Assembly (NCBI GenBank): GCA_036310525.1
Contig: JAXJRQ010000211.1
Span: forward strand, 1 to 6,453
Origin: UBA4716 sp036310525
GTDB lineage: Bacteria; Bacillota; Clostridia; UBA1381
DNA length: 6,453 nt
Direction: 5' to 3'
How positions within the stretch are numbered: position 1 is the first letter of the stretch; each line of letters starts with the position of its first letter. Made by a program: the position numbers and the translations under genes. The notes under the pieces are model-generated. The model did no database searches. It was not told where the DNA came from and was given only the letters and a program-made list of their open reading frames with translations. This document shows positions 1 through 6,453 of the stretch, piece after piece.

Positions 1-971
1 TACCTGTATATAAGGTTGAAGCATATCTTAAGCGTTGTGTGGATTCGGTGCTTAATCAGAGCCACCCCGATACACATATTATTCTTGTTGATGACGGCTC
101 TCCCGATAACTGTCCTATAATTTGCGATGACTACGCAAAACAGTATGAAAATGTAATAGTAATTCACAAAGAAAACGGCGGCTTATCCGATGCAAGAAAT
201 GCAGGTCTTAAATATGTTTATGAAATTGCCGATGCTGAGGATTATATCACTTTTCTTGATTCGGATGATTTTGTGCATGAGAGCTTTGCTCAGAAAATGA
301 TTAGTCTGTGCGAAGAAAATGGTTGTAATGCGGTGCAGTGCGAATACGAAAAAGGCAGCGCAGACAGCTTTACACCACAAATTCAGCCTTCTAATATTCA
401 GTGTATGGATTGGCAAAATGCTCTTTTGGGATATGTAATCAAATCTCAGTGCAGTGCAAAAGTATATAAAATGAACGTTTTTTTTGATATTCTTTTTCCT
501 GTCGGTGTAATTAATGAAGACGAGTTTGTGACATATCGTGCTGTTTATAATGCAAAAAATATTGTGTTTACTGATGAAAAACTGTACTACTATTATCAGC
601 GCAGTGAGAGTATAATGGATGACATTGCCAGAAATATTAAGGACAGTCCCCATAAATATGACTTTTTAAAAGCATATTCGGAGAGAATAAAGTTTTTTGA
701 AGAGAAAAATCTTAGCGACCAGGTATTAAAGACAAAAGAAAAAATATGTACTGACATGATTTTGCGTTATTGTGAACAGATGTATCTCAAAAAAAGTGAG
801 CGTGATAATGACTGCATAAACGGTACATATATGTGTATTTACAGGGAAAATTTCAAAGAAATGATAAAAAGAAGCTCAATACCGCTAAAGCGCAGACTTA
901 TGTATATTGGTTTTTATATTATGCCGTTTAGCGGTGTACTGATGGGAAAGATTTTTACCTTAAGAAAATAA
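1..971 (+). CDS. Family 2 glycosyltransferase, 5' end outside window
   Basis: This is a GT-A fold inverting glycosyltransferase (GT2), expected to add one sugar from a nucleotide-sugar donor to the lipid-linked repeat unit on the cytoplasmic side of the membrane. The reading frame is open from base 3 and starts with PVYKVEAYLKRCVDSVLNQS, the conserved beginning of GT2 domains after a few residues (usually M-x-SIII or similar). So roughly 8-10 codons and the real start lie before the window. The GTG at 39 falls inside the conserved domain and is not the start. The visible part is 322 residues. The DDGS nucleotide-binding motif is at bases 90-101, the DSDD (DxD-type) metal/donor motif at 258-269, and an acceptor-side ED pair at 516-521. 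The later part resembles EpsJ/CpsI-like enzymes, and the C-terminus is hydrophobic and basic, as in membrane-associated relatives. Donor and acceptor sugars cannot be told from sequence. The family call is secure; the specific role is inferred from the neighbours. Confidence 0.93.
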   Translation, partial: PVYKVEAYLKRCVDSVLNQSHPDTHIILVDDGSPDNCPIICDDYAKQYENVIVIHKENGGLSDARNAGLKYVYEIADAEDYITFLDSDDFVHESFAQKMISLCEENGCNAVQCEYEKGSADSFTPQIQPSNIQCMDWQNALLGYVIKSQCSAKVYKMNVFFDILFPVGVINEDEFVTYRAVYNAKNIVFTDEKLYYYYQRSESIMDDIARNIKDSPHKYDFLKAYSERIKFFEEKNLSDQVLKTKEKICTDMILRYCEQMYLKKSERDNDCINGTYMCIYRENFKEMIKRSSIPLKRRLMYIGFYIMPFSGVLMGKIFTLRK

Positions 972-972
972 C

Positions 973-978
973 GGGGTG
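973..978 (+). promoter_or_regulatory. Ribosome binding site for the GTG start at 984
   Basis: GGGGTG lies five bases before GTG 984. The preceding gene's TAA (969-971) is in the same reading frame, so 984 is the only conventional start codon between that stop and the conserved ADDFG motif. The site therefore fixes the start of the fusion gene. Confidence 0.6.
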
Positions 979-983
979 ACGGT

Positions 984-2948
984 GTGATTATTAATGCGGA
1001 TGATTTTGGTTACAGCGAGTCTGTAAACAGAGCAATATCGGATTGTTTTAGAAAAAAATTGATTAATCGGACTACAATTATGGTGAATATGCCCGGTGCA
1101 GAAGAAGCGGCAGAGCTTGCACGCTTAAATGGCTTTTTTGATTGTGTCGGTCTGCATATTAATTTGACCGAGGGTAAAGCATTATCATCAGAATGTGCCA
1201 AATCTGAGCTTTGCGATGAAAACGGATATTTCAAAGGCGACTTTCATATACCGTTTAAATCAAGATTATATTTGAAAAAAAGTATACGAATGGCAATTTA
1301 TAGCGAGGTTGAAGCACAGATAAAAAAGTTTTTGGATATGGGGTTCACGCTCAGACATGCTGATTCTCATAACTATACACATTCGTATTTTTCGGTATAT
1401 TCGCAAGTGAGACGGTTACTTAAAAAATATCAATTTACATCTGCAAGGATAAGCAGAAATGTTTCGGAAAACGGCTTTTCATTGATGTTTAAGATATATA
1501 AGACTGTATTCAATGCAATAATAAAACATTTAAGAATCGGTACGGCGAAAATCCGTACTACACGATATTTTTGTTCGGTTCAGGATTTTATGCAAAGTAA
1601 AAACAAAGACGAAATCAGAACGGACGTTGAATTTATGACTCATCCTGATTATATAGACGGAGTTCTTACAGATAATACACTACCGAAACCGCATCCTTTT
1701 ATAACTCAGGAGTGGTTAAAAGAAAACAATCTTTTTCTTGAGGATGTAGCGGGTAGAAAAATCAGGCTTCTGGTATGCTTCATTCAGGCGCATATAGGCG
1801 GTGCAATGACGTCACTTGTGAATTTTTCGAATGCACTTGACACCGATAAATATGATGTCGATGTGATGTTTTATGAGAATGACGGAAGATACGGCATAAA
1901 AGACGAAATAAATATTCTTCCGCAGGGGAAAATACACGAAAGCCGCTCTGTCTCAAATATTTTTAAAAAAGCATTGTCTTTGCCGTATTTGTGGGCGGTT
2001 ATAAGAGACAGATACTATAAAAAAATCAAAAAGAATAAAAGAAAAGCTGTACAGATTATGTCGAAGCAGGGCTGTAAGTATTCGAGGAAAATTGACAAGG
2101 AATACGACATTGCCGTTGCATATGAATTTACATGGTGCATGAACTACGTAATGCAAAACGTAAAGGCGAAAAAGAAAATCATATGGAATCATGTAGAGTT
2201 TGAGAAATCGGGTATGGATTTCAAGGTCGACAAAAAAGCTCTTGACGGTGCGGATGCTCTTGTTTTTGTGAGCGATGACTGCATGAAAAGCTATGTAAAA
2301 AATCATCCCGAACATAAGGATAAAGCGTATTTTATTCCTAATCTTTTGTCCTCGGAATACGTAAGGGCAAAGGGTGAAGAAGAGGAGGCAATTTTGCCCT
2401 TTGATGATGACGGTAATTTGCTCAAATTCATAACCGTTGCAAGAATAAGCTTTGAGCATAAGGGTCTTGACAGAGCCGTAAGGACATTTTCAAGACTTAA
2501 AAAGGAAGGACTCATTGATAATGTGAGATGGGTTATAATAGGCAAGGGAAGAGATATGCACTCTCTTAAGGACATGATAAAAAATGAACATCTTGAGGAT
2601 ATTATATATCCCGTAGGTGTGCGTGAAAATCCTATTCCGTATCTGAAAAAATTCGATGCATTTCTTCTGCCGTCAAGACACGAGGGCAAGCCTATGGTAA
2701 TTACGGAAAGCTTCATTATGGGTATAGTACCGATTGTTACCGAATATACTTCGGCAAGAGAGCAGATAAAAGACGGATTTGACGGACTGGTTTTTGATAA
2801 TAATGAGGAAGCCTTGTATGCGGGACTTAAAAATGTAATCACCAATCCGCATATGCTTGATGAAATGAGAAACAACATTTTAAATACCGACTATGGCAAC
2901 GAAAAAGAAATCGCCGTATTTGACGCTTTGGTGGATAAATTAATGTAA
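984..2948 (+). CDS. YdjC/ChbG-like deacetylase fused to GT4 glycosyltransferase
   Basis: This is a single uninterrupted 654-residue frame with two enzymatic domains. Residues 1 to about 255 match the YdjC/ChbG/HpnK family of metal-dependent carbohydrate deacetylases: ADDFG at 5-9, VGLHINL at 55-61 with His58, an HADSH motif at 125-129 followed by His133, and MTHP at 218-221. The Asp and His residues expected to bind metal are present, so activity is plausible. Residues from about 259 to the end form a GT-B glycosyltransferase of the GT4 type: a glycine-rich loop (HIGGAMTSLVN, 270-280), a WNH segment at 401-403, Arg487 and Lys493 in the phosphate-binding position, and a perfect E-x7-E motif (Glu567, Glu575). 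Residues 341-370 are very basic and may lie against the membrane. GTG start; translation is probably coupled to the upstream GT2 gene, 12 bases away. I infer that the GT adds an amino sugar and the deacetylase trims that or a neighbouring residue. The substrate is unknown. Confidence 0.9.
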   Translation: MIINADDFGYSESVNRAISDCFRKKLINRTTIMVNMPGAEEAAELARLNGFFDCVGLHINLTEGKALSSECAKSELCDENGYFKGDFHIPFKSRLYLKKSIRMAIYSEVEAQIKKFLDMGFTLRHADSHNYTHSYFSVYSQVRRLLKKYQFTSARISRNVSENGFSLMFKIYKTVFNAIIKHLRIGTAKIRTTRYFCSVQDFMQSKNKDEIRTDVEFMTHPDYIDGVLTDNTLPKPHPFITQEWLKENNLFLEDVAGRKIRLLVCFIQAHIGGAMTSLVNFSNALDTDKYDVDVMFYENDGRYGIKDEINILPQGKIHESRSVSNIFKKALSLPYLWAVIRDRYYKKIKKNKRKAVQIMSKQGCKYSRKIDKEYDIAVAYEFTWCMNYVMQNVKAKKKIIWNHVEFEKSGMDFKVDKKALDGADALVFVSDDCMKSYVKNHPEHKDKAYFIPNLLSSEYVRAKGEEEEAILPFDDDGNLLKFITVARISFEHKGLDRAVRTFSRLKKEGLIDNVRWVIIGKGRDMHSLKDMIKNEHLEDIIYPVGVRENPIPYLKKFDAFLLPSRHEGKPMVITESFIMGIVPIVTEYTSAREQIKDGFDGLVFDNNEEALYAGLKNVITNPHMLDEMRNNILNTDYGNEKEIAVFDALVDKLM

Positions 2949-2955
2949 AGGAGGG
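2948..2955 (+). promoter_or_regulatory. Strong ribosome binding site for the Wzy-like gene
   Basis: AAGGAGGG begins on the last base of the preceding TAA stop codon and ends seven bases before ATG 2963. It is the best Shine-Dalgarno match in the window. Its overlap with the stop codon places the two genes in one transcript and fixes the start at 2963. Confidence 0.75.
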
Positions 2956-2962
2956 ATAACGG

Positions 2963-4309
2963 ATGAGAGCTTCAGCTTTGGGGATTTTTGAAAATACAGC
3001 TGAATTAACAGATAAAAAAATGCTGTTTAAGAGAAGAATGTATGATATGATATATCTTCTTGGTTTTTTGTGTTCTCTTATTCCGGGACCTTTTCCGCAG
3101 CTTAGCTCCTTGGCGTCTCTTGCTCTTCTCGGGTGTATTGCAGTAAGCTTTTTTGACGAGAATTTTTATCTGTACATAGCGCTGTTTATATATTTAAGAT
3201 ACCGTCTGTTGCTTGGTGATACACCTGCCTATCGAGTCTATTCATACCTTGTGGTTATAAGGTTTGTAATAGATTTGCCGAAAACGAAATTCCGTATTGC
3301 ATATCTGCCGGCGCTTTTTGTGTTTTTTATGCATAGTCTTTTTGCAACCGGCAGATTTGAAAGTATAAGAATAGGTCTTAATGTTATAGTTGACTGCGTA
3401 TTGGCGTACATAGTTTTGTCAAAGCTTCTTACGAATAACCGTCTTATGCGGAAATTCATATTCTCCTTTATGCTCGGCGGTGTTGCGTCGGGTGTATTTG
3501 GCTGGACAAACGATGAATTTACAAAAGCAATTAACGTAAGCGGTGCAGGAGCGCAAAAGGTAAGCCGTAATTTCGGTGCGCTGAGTGATGCTAACTTTGC
3601 AGGACTTTTTTACAGTCTGTGTATAATCTGTGCTCTGACGGTAAAAGGACTGCCTTTATGGATGCGTGGGATATTTCTTGCGCTTTTCGGGATAATGCTT
3701 TTGCAAACGGCAAGTCTTTCGGCACTGATGATACTTATGAGCTTTGCTATATTACTTATTATTCTTAAATTCAGAGGCAAATCATTTTTCATACTGACCT
3801 TTATGTTTATTGCTATGGTAATATTGGTTGCGGTAATTCTTGCTGTTCCGCAGCTAAGGCAGATTGACGTAATAGCCGGACTGATTATCCGTATCACCGA
3901 AAAGCTGTCGTATATTCCACGTGGCAGATGGGATCTGCTGACTACGGACAGATACGACATATGGCAACAGGCGATTGCGGTATTTTCGCAAAAAGGTTTG
4001 TGGGGAAAGCTTGTGGGCGGAAGCGTTGTAACGGTTATGGTTATTGACTACAGCATTATGTCCATAGCCTGTCATAATTCATACTTGCAGAGTATACTTA
4101 ATTTTGGTATCATAGGAACGCTGATTATTTACATACCGCTCTTTATGATATTTACTTACAGACTATTAAAGCATTTTTCAAAAAATCCAGGTTATGAGGG
4201 CGAGGATATAAAAATGCTTCAGCTGATATTTAATTTTGCATTTATAGTTTTCGGAATGACCGTTGACTTTTTCATAGACTGGCCGTTTATGCTTTTATAT
4301 TTTATATAA
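2963..4309 (+). CDS. O-antigen ligase/Wzy-type polysaccharide polymerase
   Basis: This 448-residue integral membrane protein probably joins flipped repeat units into the polymer on the outer face of the cytoplasmic membrane. A short polar N-terminus (about residues 1-27) is followed by roughly ten to twelve hydrophobic segments. A large soluble loop at about 295-370 lies before the last segments, as in Wzy polymerases and WaaL-type ligases. Family-like motifs are NFGALSDANFAG at 203-214 (comparable to the SDPN-type motif), TDRYDIWQQA at 328-337 with Arg330 at the start of the loop helix, and HNSYLQSILNFGIIG at 371-385. Size is normal for the family, although the protein stops directly after a hydrophobic segment (DWPFMLLYFI), so a slightly shortened C-terminus is possible. 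Sequence alone does not separate polymerase from ligase. The adjacent Wzx-type flippase and the Gram-positive-like setting favour polymerase. No other Wzy candidate is seen in the window. Confidence 0.82.
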   Translation: MRASALGIFENTAELTDKKMLFKRRMYDMIYLLGFLCSLIPGPFPQLSSLASLALLGCIAVSFFDENFYLYIALFIYLRYRLLLGDTPAYRVYSYLVVIRFVIDLPKTKFRIAYLPALFVFFMHSLFATGRFESIRIGLNVIVDCVLAYIVLSKLLTNNRLMRKFIFSFMLGGVASGVFGWTNDEFTKAINVSGAGAQKVSRNFGALSDANFAGLFYSLCIICALTVKGLPLWMRGIFLALFGIMLLQTASLSALMILMSFAILLIILKFRGKSFFILTFMFIAMVILVAVILAVPQLRQIDVIAGLIIRITEKLSYIPRGRWDLLTTDRYDIWQQAIAVFSQKGLWGKLVGGSVVTVMVIDYSIMSIACHNSYLQSILNFGIIGTLIIYIPLFMIFTYRLLKHFSKNPGYEGEDIKMLQLIFNFAFIVFGMTVDFFIDWPFMLLYFI

Positions 4310-4330
4310 ATATGTAATTGAGGTGAGAGT

Positions 4331-5275
4331 ATGTTTTCAGTGATAATTCCTGTATATAACGGAGAAAAATTTATTAATAATGCAGTTGAAAGTGTGTTTT
4401 TGCAGACAATATCCGACTGGGAGCTTATTATCGTTGATGACGGCTCTTCGGACGCTACCTTGAGTAAGCTCGAAAAATACCGTGACAATGATAATGTTCA
4501 CATCATATCTCAGAAAAACGGCGGCGTATCCGTGGCAAGGAATAACGGAGCAAAGCTTGCAAAGGGCAGTCATATCGCATTCCTTGACGCTGATGACGTA
4601 TGGCACGAAAATCACCTTGAGGTAATGAAAGACCTGATAGAGAAATATCCCAATGCCGGACTGTATGGCACGTTTACAAGAACGGAGCTTGTAAACGGTG
4701 ATATGATAACGGAATGTGACTTTTTTAAGGATAAGGCGGTGGATGTGTATCTTGAGGACTTTTTTGAGGAATACCATAAGGATAAGTCTGCAAAGATGTT
4801 TACCGTTATAACTACCTGCATATCAAAAGAAGCTATGAATAAAGCGGGCGGTTTCCCTGAAGGCTGTAAAATAGGCGAGGACCTTGAGCTTTCGTTGCGT
4901 GTTGCGGCATACTATCCTGTGGTGCTTTCTAAAAAAGCGACCGCAACGTACAAAAAAGAAAATTCCACAGCAACAAAAACAAAATCCTTTGATGCAGACT
5001 GGGGATTTTTTGATACAGTTGAGGAACTTTATACAGATGAAACAATTCCTTACGAAAAGAGAGAAAATATCAGAAAAGTGATGGAATGGTTCACCATGCG
5101 CCGATTCAGACACTACCTGATTGACGGCGAGAGGAAAAAAGCGCTTGATGCATACCGCAATATGGATAAATCGGTAATAAGCCGAAAGGATGCGGCTGTT
5201 AATGCGGTGCTTCTTATGCTGCCGCATACAGTCATAAGAAAAATTTTTGAAGTAAGATGGAGGGGAAAAGCGTGA
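4331..5275 (+). CDS. Family 2 glycosyltransferase
   Basis: This is a complete 314-residue GT2 enzyme of GT-A fold, expected to act in the cytoplasm or at the inner membrane face on the lipid-linked repeat unit. It begins with the textbook MFSVIIPVYNGEKFI N-terminus. It carries VDDGSSD at 35-41 (nucleotide binding), LDADD at 85-89 (DxD-type metal and donor binding), NGGVSVARN at 63-71, and GEDLELSLR at 182-190, whose acidic pair is the usual site of the catalytic base. The start ATG follows GAGGTGAG at 4320-4327, five bases after AGGTG, and the conserved N-terminus rules out a later start. It is clearly a different enzyme from the upstream GT2: beyond the shared N-terminal motifs the two have little in common, and this one lacks the EpsJ/CpsI-like second half. 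The stop codon overlaps the start of the HD-GYP-like gene. Donor and linkage cannot be predicted. Confidence 0.94.
   Translation: MFSVIIPVYNGEKFINNAVESVFLQTISDWELIIVDDGSSDATLSKLEKYRDNDNVHIISQKNGGVSVARNNGAKLAKGSHIAFLDADDVWHENHLEVMKDLIEKYPNAGLYGTFTRTELVNGDMITECDFFKDKAVDVYLEDFFEEYHKDKSAKMFTVITTCISKEAMNKAGGFPEGCKIGEDLELSLRVAAYYPVVLSKKATATYKKENSTATKTKSFDADWGFFDTVEELYTDETIPYEKRENIRKVMEWFTMRRFRHYLIDGERKKALDAYRNMDKSVISRKDAAVNAVLLMLPHTVIRKIFEVRWRGKA
5259..5265 (+). promoter_or_regulatory. Ribosome binding site deciding the GTG 5272 start
   Basis: GGAGGGG lies within the last codons of the GT2 gene and ends six bases before GTG 5272. An in-frame ATG at 5257 lies ahead of this site and has no good Shine-Dalgarno sequence of its own. 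An in-frame ATG at 5281 would be 15 bases away. The best-placed start is therefore GTG 5272, which forms a GTGA overlap with the upstream stop. Confidence 0.7.
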
Positions 5276-5844
5276 TAATAATGCAGGAAAAATTGCAGGA
5301 ATTAATGAACGAGCTTAAAATTTCCAATTCCGAAACATATTATCATTCAATACATGTAAAAACATTTGTGTACAATATGATTAAACGTATGAATACAGAA
5401 GGTTTTACATCGTATACAGGCAGTGAAATTGACTGCATATGTAAGGGCGCTCTTCTCCATGACGTGGGTAAGCTTTATGTCGGGAATTATATACTGACAA
5501 AGGATTCGTTTCTTACCGATGAGGAAAAACAGCGTATGATTGAACATACAAGACTCGGCTTTGAGGCGGTGGAGGAGCATCTTAATGCGGATGAGTATGA
5601 AATAATTAAAAACATATGCCTTTATCATCATGAGAGATGTGATGGTAAAGGATATAACGGTAAGTCGGATTTGCCGATATATGTTCAGGCGGTTGCAGTA
5701 TGTGATGCGTATGACGCCCTTACCATGGACAGAATATACCGTGAGGCTATGTCACGTGATGAGGCGATTTCCGTTATCGAAAACGGCGGATGCGGTAGCT
5801 TTGACGAAAACTTCATTGAATTTCTAAAAAAAATAACAGAATAA
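5272..5844 (+). CDS. Stand-alone HD-GYP-like phosphohydrolase
   Basis: From GTG 5272 this encodes a 190-residue protein made of a single HD-superfamily domain of HD-GYP type. Such proteins hydrolyse cyclic dinucleotides, usually c-di-GMP, using a two- or three-metal centre. Numbered from that start, visible elements are HSIHV at 25-29 (first helix His), HDVGK at 63-67, EHTRLG at 91-96, HHERCDGKGY at 119-128, CDAYDALT at 144-151 with metal-ligand Asp145, and FDENFIEFL at the C-terminus. The signature GYP is GYN here (Asn129 for Pro). Most metal-binding residues are kept, so activity is possible but substrate preference may be altered. No sensor, receiver or membrane domain is attached. The four-base GTGA overlap with the GT2 gene implies translational coupling, and the position inside a polysaccharide operon suggests a role in controlling polymer production. 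It could instead act on another phosphoester. Starts at 5257 or 5281 are less likely. Confidence 0.85.
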   Translation: MIIMQEKLQELMNELKISNSETYYHSIHVKTFVYNMIKRMNTEGFTSYTGSEIDCICKGALLHDVGKLYVGNYILTKDSFLTDEEKQRMIEHTRLGFEAVEEHLNADEYEIIKNICLYHHERCDGKGYNGKSDLPIYVQAVAVCDAYDALTMDRIYREAMSRDEAISVIENGGCGSFDENFIEFLKKITE

Positions 5845-5861
5845 ATCAGTAAGGTGTAGCA

Positions 5862-6453
5862 ATGAGATTTTTAAATTCTTTAAGAAACAGCGTGCTTGCG
5901 TTTGCAGGTCAGATTATAACAATACTGATGGGATTTGGCGTGAGGTGGCTGTTTATACATAATCTCGGTCAGGATTATCTGGGCGTAAATTCAGTTATGG
6001 AAAGTATGCTGATGATTCTTTCAATGACCGAGCTTGGAATAGGCACATCGGTTGCATTTGCACTGTATAAGCCTATTGATGAAGGCGATGAAAAAAGAAT
6101 AGGCTCTCTTATGGCTTTTTATCGGAAAACATATCATGCCATCGGTATTCTGACAGCTATAGTAGGTCCTATGCTTTTACCATTCATGCATTTCTTTACA
6201 AAAGAAGCGGTGAATGTATCAAACCTTAATCTTATATATGTGCTGTTTCTTGCAAATACAGTACTGAGCTACTTTTTTGCGTATAAACGTACACTTTTAA
6301 ATGCATATCAGCAAAGTTATATAAACAGTGTAAGCGAGGACTTGTTTGCGGTTTTGAAGTACATATTGCAGGCAGTTGCTCTTGTAGTATATAAAAGCTA
6401 TATAGGGTATATTGTCATTAATATTGTGTGTGCGGTGTGTACGAATATTTTCA
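5862..6453 (+). CDS. Wzx-type polysaccharide flippase, 3' end outside window
   Basis: This frame is open to the window edge and encodes the first 197 residues of a multi-pass membrane protein of the MOP superfamily (Wzx/polysaccharide transport family), which flips lipid-linked repeat units across the cytoplasmic membrane. Start ATG 5862 follows AAGGTG (5851-5856) at five bases. Evidence is the typical N-terminal order: a short basic N-terminus, a hydrophobic helix at about 11-33 ending in VRWLFIHNLG, then DYLGVNSV, TELGIGTSVAFALYKP at 56-71, the polar stretch DEGDEKRIGSLMAFYRKTYH at 73-92, further membrane segments near 93-112 and 122-141, and YKRTLLNAYQQSYI at 141-154. These resemble the Wzx-like proteins of Firmicutes capsule and teichuronic-type clusters. 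Complete relatives have about 450-500 residues, so less than half is visible. It is probably cotranscribed with the genes before it (17-base gap). Confidence 0.88.
   Translation, partial: MRFLNSLRNSVLAFAGQIITILMGFGVRWLFIHNLGQDYLGVNSVMESMLMILSMTELGIGTSVAFALYKPIDEGDEKRIGSLMAFYRKTYHAIGILTAIVGPMLLPFMHFFTKEAVNVSNLNLIYVLFLANTVLSYFFAYKRTLLNAYQQSYINSVSEDLFAVLKYILQAVALVVYKSYIGYIVINIVCAVCTNIF

Noticed and set aside
478..485. Run of eight T in the first glycosyltransferase as a phase-variation tract
   Set aside because: The tract is short and encodes conserved-looking residues in an AT-rich gene; there is no repeat expansion or out-of-frame evidence.
39..971. GTG at 39 as the start of the first glycosyltransferase
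   Set aside because: The conserved GT2 N-terminus (PVYKVEAYLKRC) is encoded upstream in the same frame from base 3, so the gene starts before the window.
2303..2878. 191-codon open frame on the minus strand
   Set aside because: It is antisense to the well-supported GT4 domain, shows no recognisable domain, and is a shadow of codon usage; the other minus-strand frames were rejected for the same reason.
3303..3356. Nine-base inverted repeat (ATCTGCCGG / CCGGCAGAT) with a 36-base spacer
   Set aside because: It lies inside the Wzy-like coding region, has a long loop and no following T run, and is compatible with chance; it is not a convincing terminator or attachment site.
4884..5081. Short + strand frame inside the second GT2 gene
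   Set aside because: It is wholly contained in a conserved glycosyltransferase in another frame and is low-complexity (Lys/Gln-rich), with no ribosome binding site evidence.
5630..5827. Short + strand frame inside the HD-GYP-like gene
   Set aside because: It overlaps the conserved HHERxDGxGY region in another frame and has no recognisable protein features.
5826..5833. Run of eight A near the end of the HD-GYP-like gene as a programmed slippage site
   Set aside because: It lies just before the stop codon and would change only the last few residues; similar A runs are common in this DNA.

Overview
This 6453-base window is an internal slice of an extracellular polysaccharide (capsule or exopolysaccharide) biosynthesis operon. 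All six genes lie on the + strand. The DNA is AT-rich, with strong AGGAGG-like ribosome binding sites, some GTG starts, and protein styles (EpsJ/CpsI-like GT2 enzymes, a Firmicutes-type Wzx) typical of low-GC anaerobic Clostridia such as Lachnospiraceae or Oscillospiraceae. The taxonomic call is inference from style; there is no marker gene in the window.

Layout: (1) 1-971, a family-2 glycosyltransferase whose first few residues lie before the window; (2) 984-2948, a 654-residue two-domain protein with an N-terminal YdjC/ChbG/HpnK-type carbohydrate deacetylase joined to a C-terminal GT4-type (GT-B fold) glycosyltransferase; (3) 2963-4309, a polytopic membrane protein of the O-antigen ligase/Wzy polymerase type; (4) 4331-5275, a second GT2 glycosyltransferase; (5) 5272-5844, a small stand-alone HD-GYP-like phosphohydrolase that overlaps gene 4 by four bases; (6) 5862 to the window end, the first 197 residues of a Wzx-type flippase of the MOP superfamily.

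Gaps between genes are 12, 14, -4, 17 and at most 21 bases. They contain ribosome binding sites but no visible promoter or terminator, so the genes are probably cotranscribed. No stretch longer than 21 bases lacks a gene.

Together the genes fit the Wzx/Wzy-dependent route. The three glycosyltransferase domains build a lipid-linked repeat unit on the cytoplasmic face, the deacetylase domain probably removes an N-acetyl group from an amino sugar, Wzx flips the unit, and the Wzy-like protein polymerises it outside. The initiating sugar-phosphate transferase and chain-length/kinase genes are not seen and would be expected outside the window. The two unusual points are the deacetylase-glycosyltransferase fusion and the HD-GYP-like gene embedded in the operon, which could tie polymer production to cyclic-dinucleotide signalling. 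I saw no RNA genes, mobile elements, CRISPR arrays, riboswitches or attachment sites.
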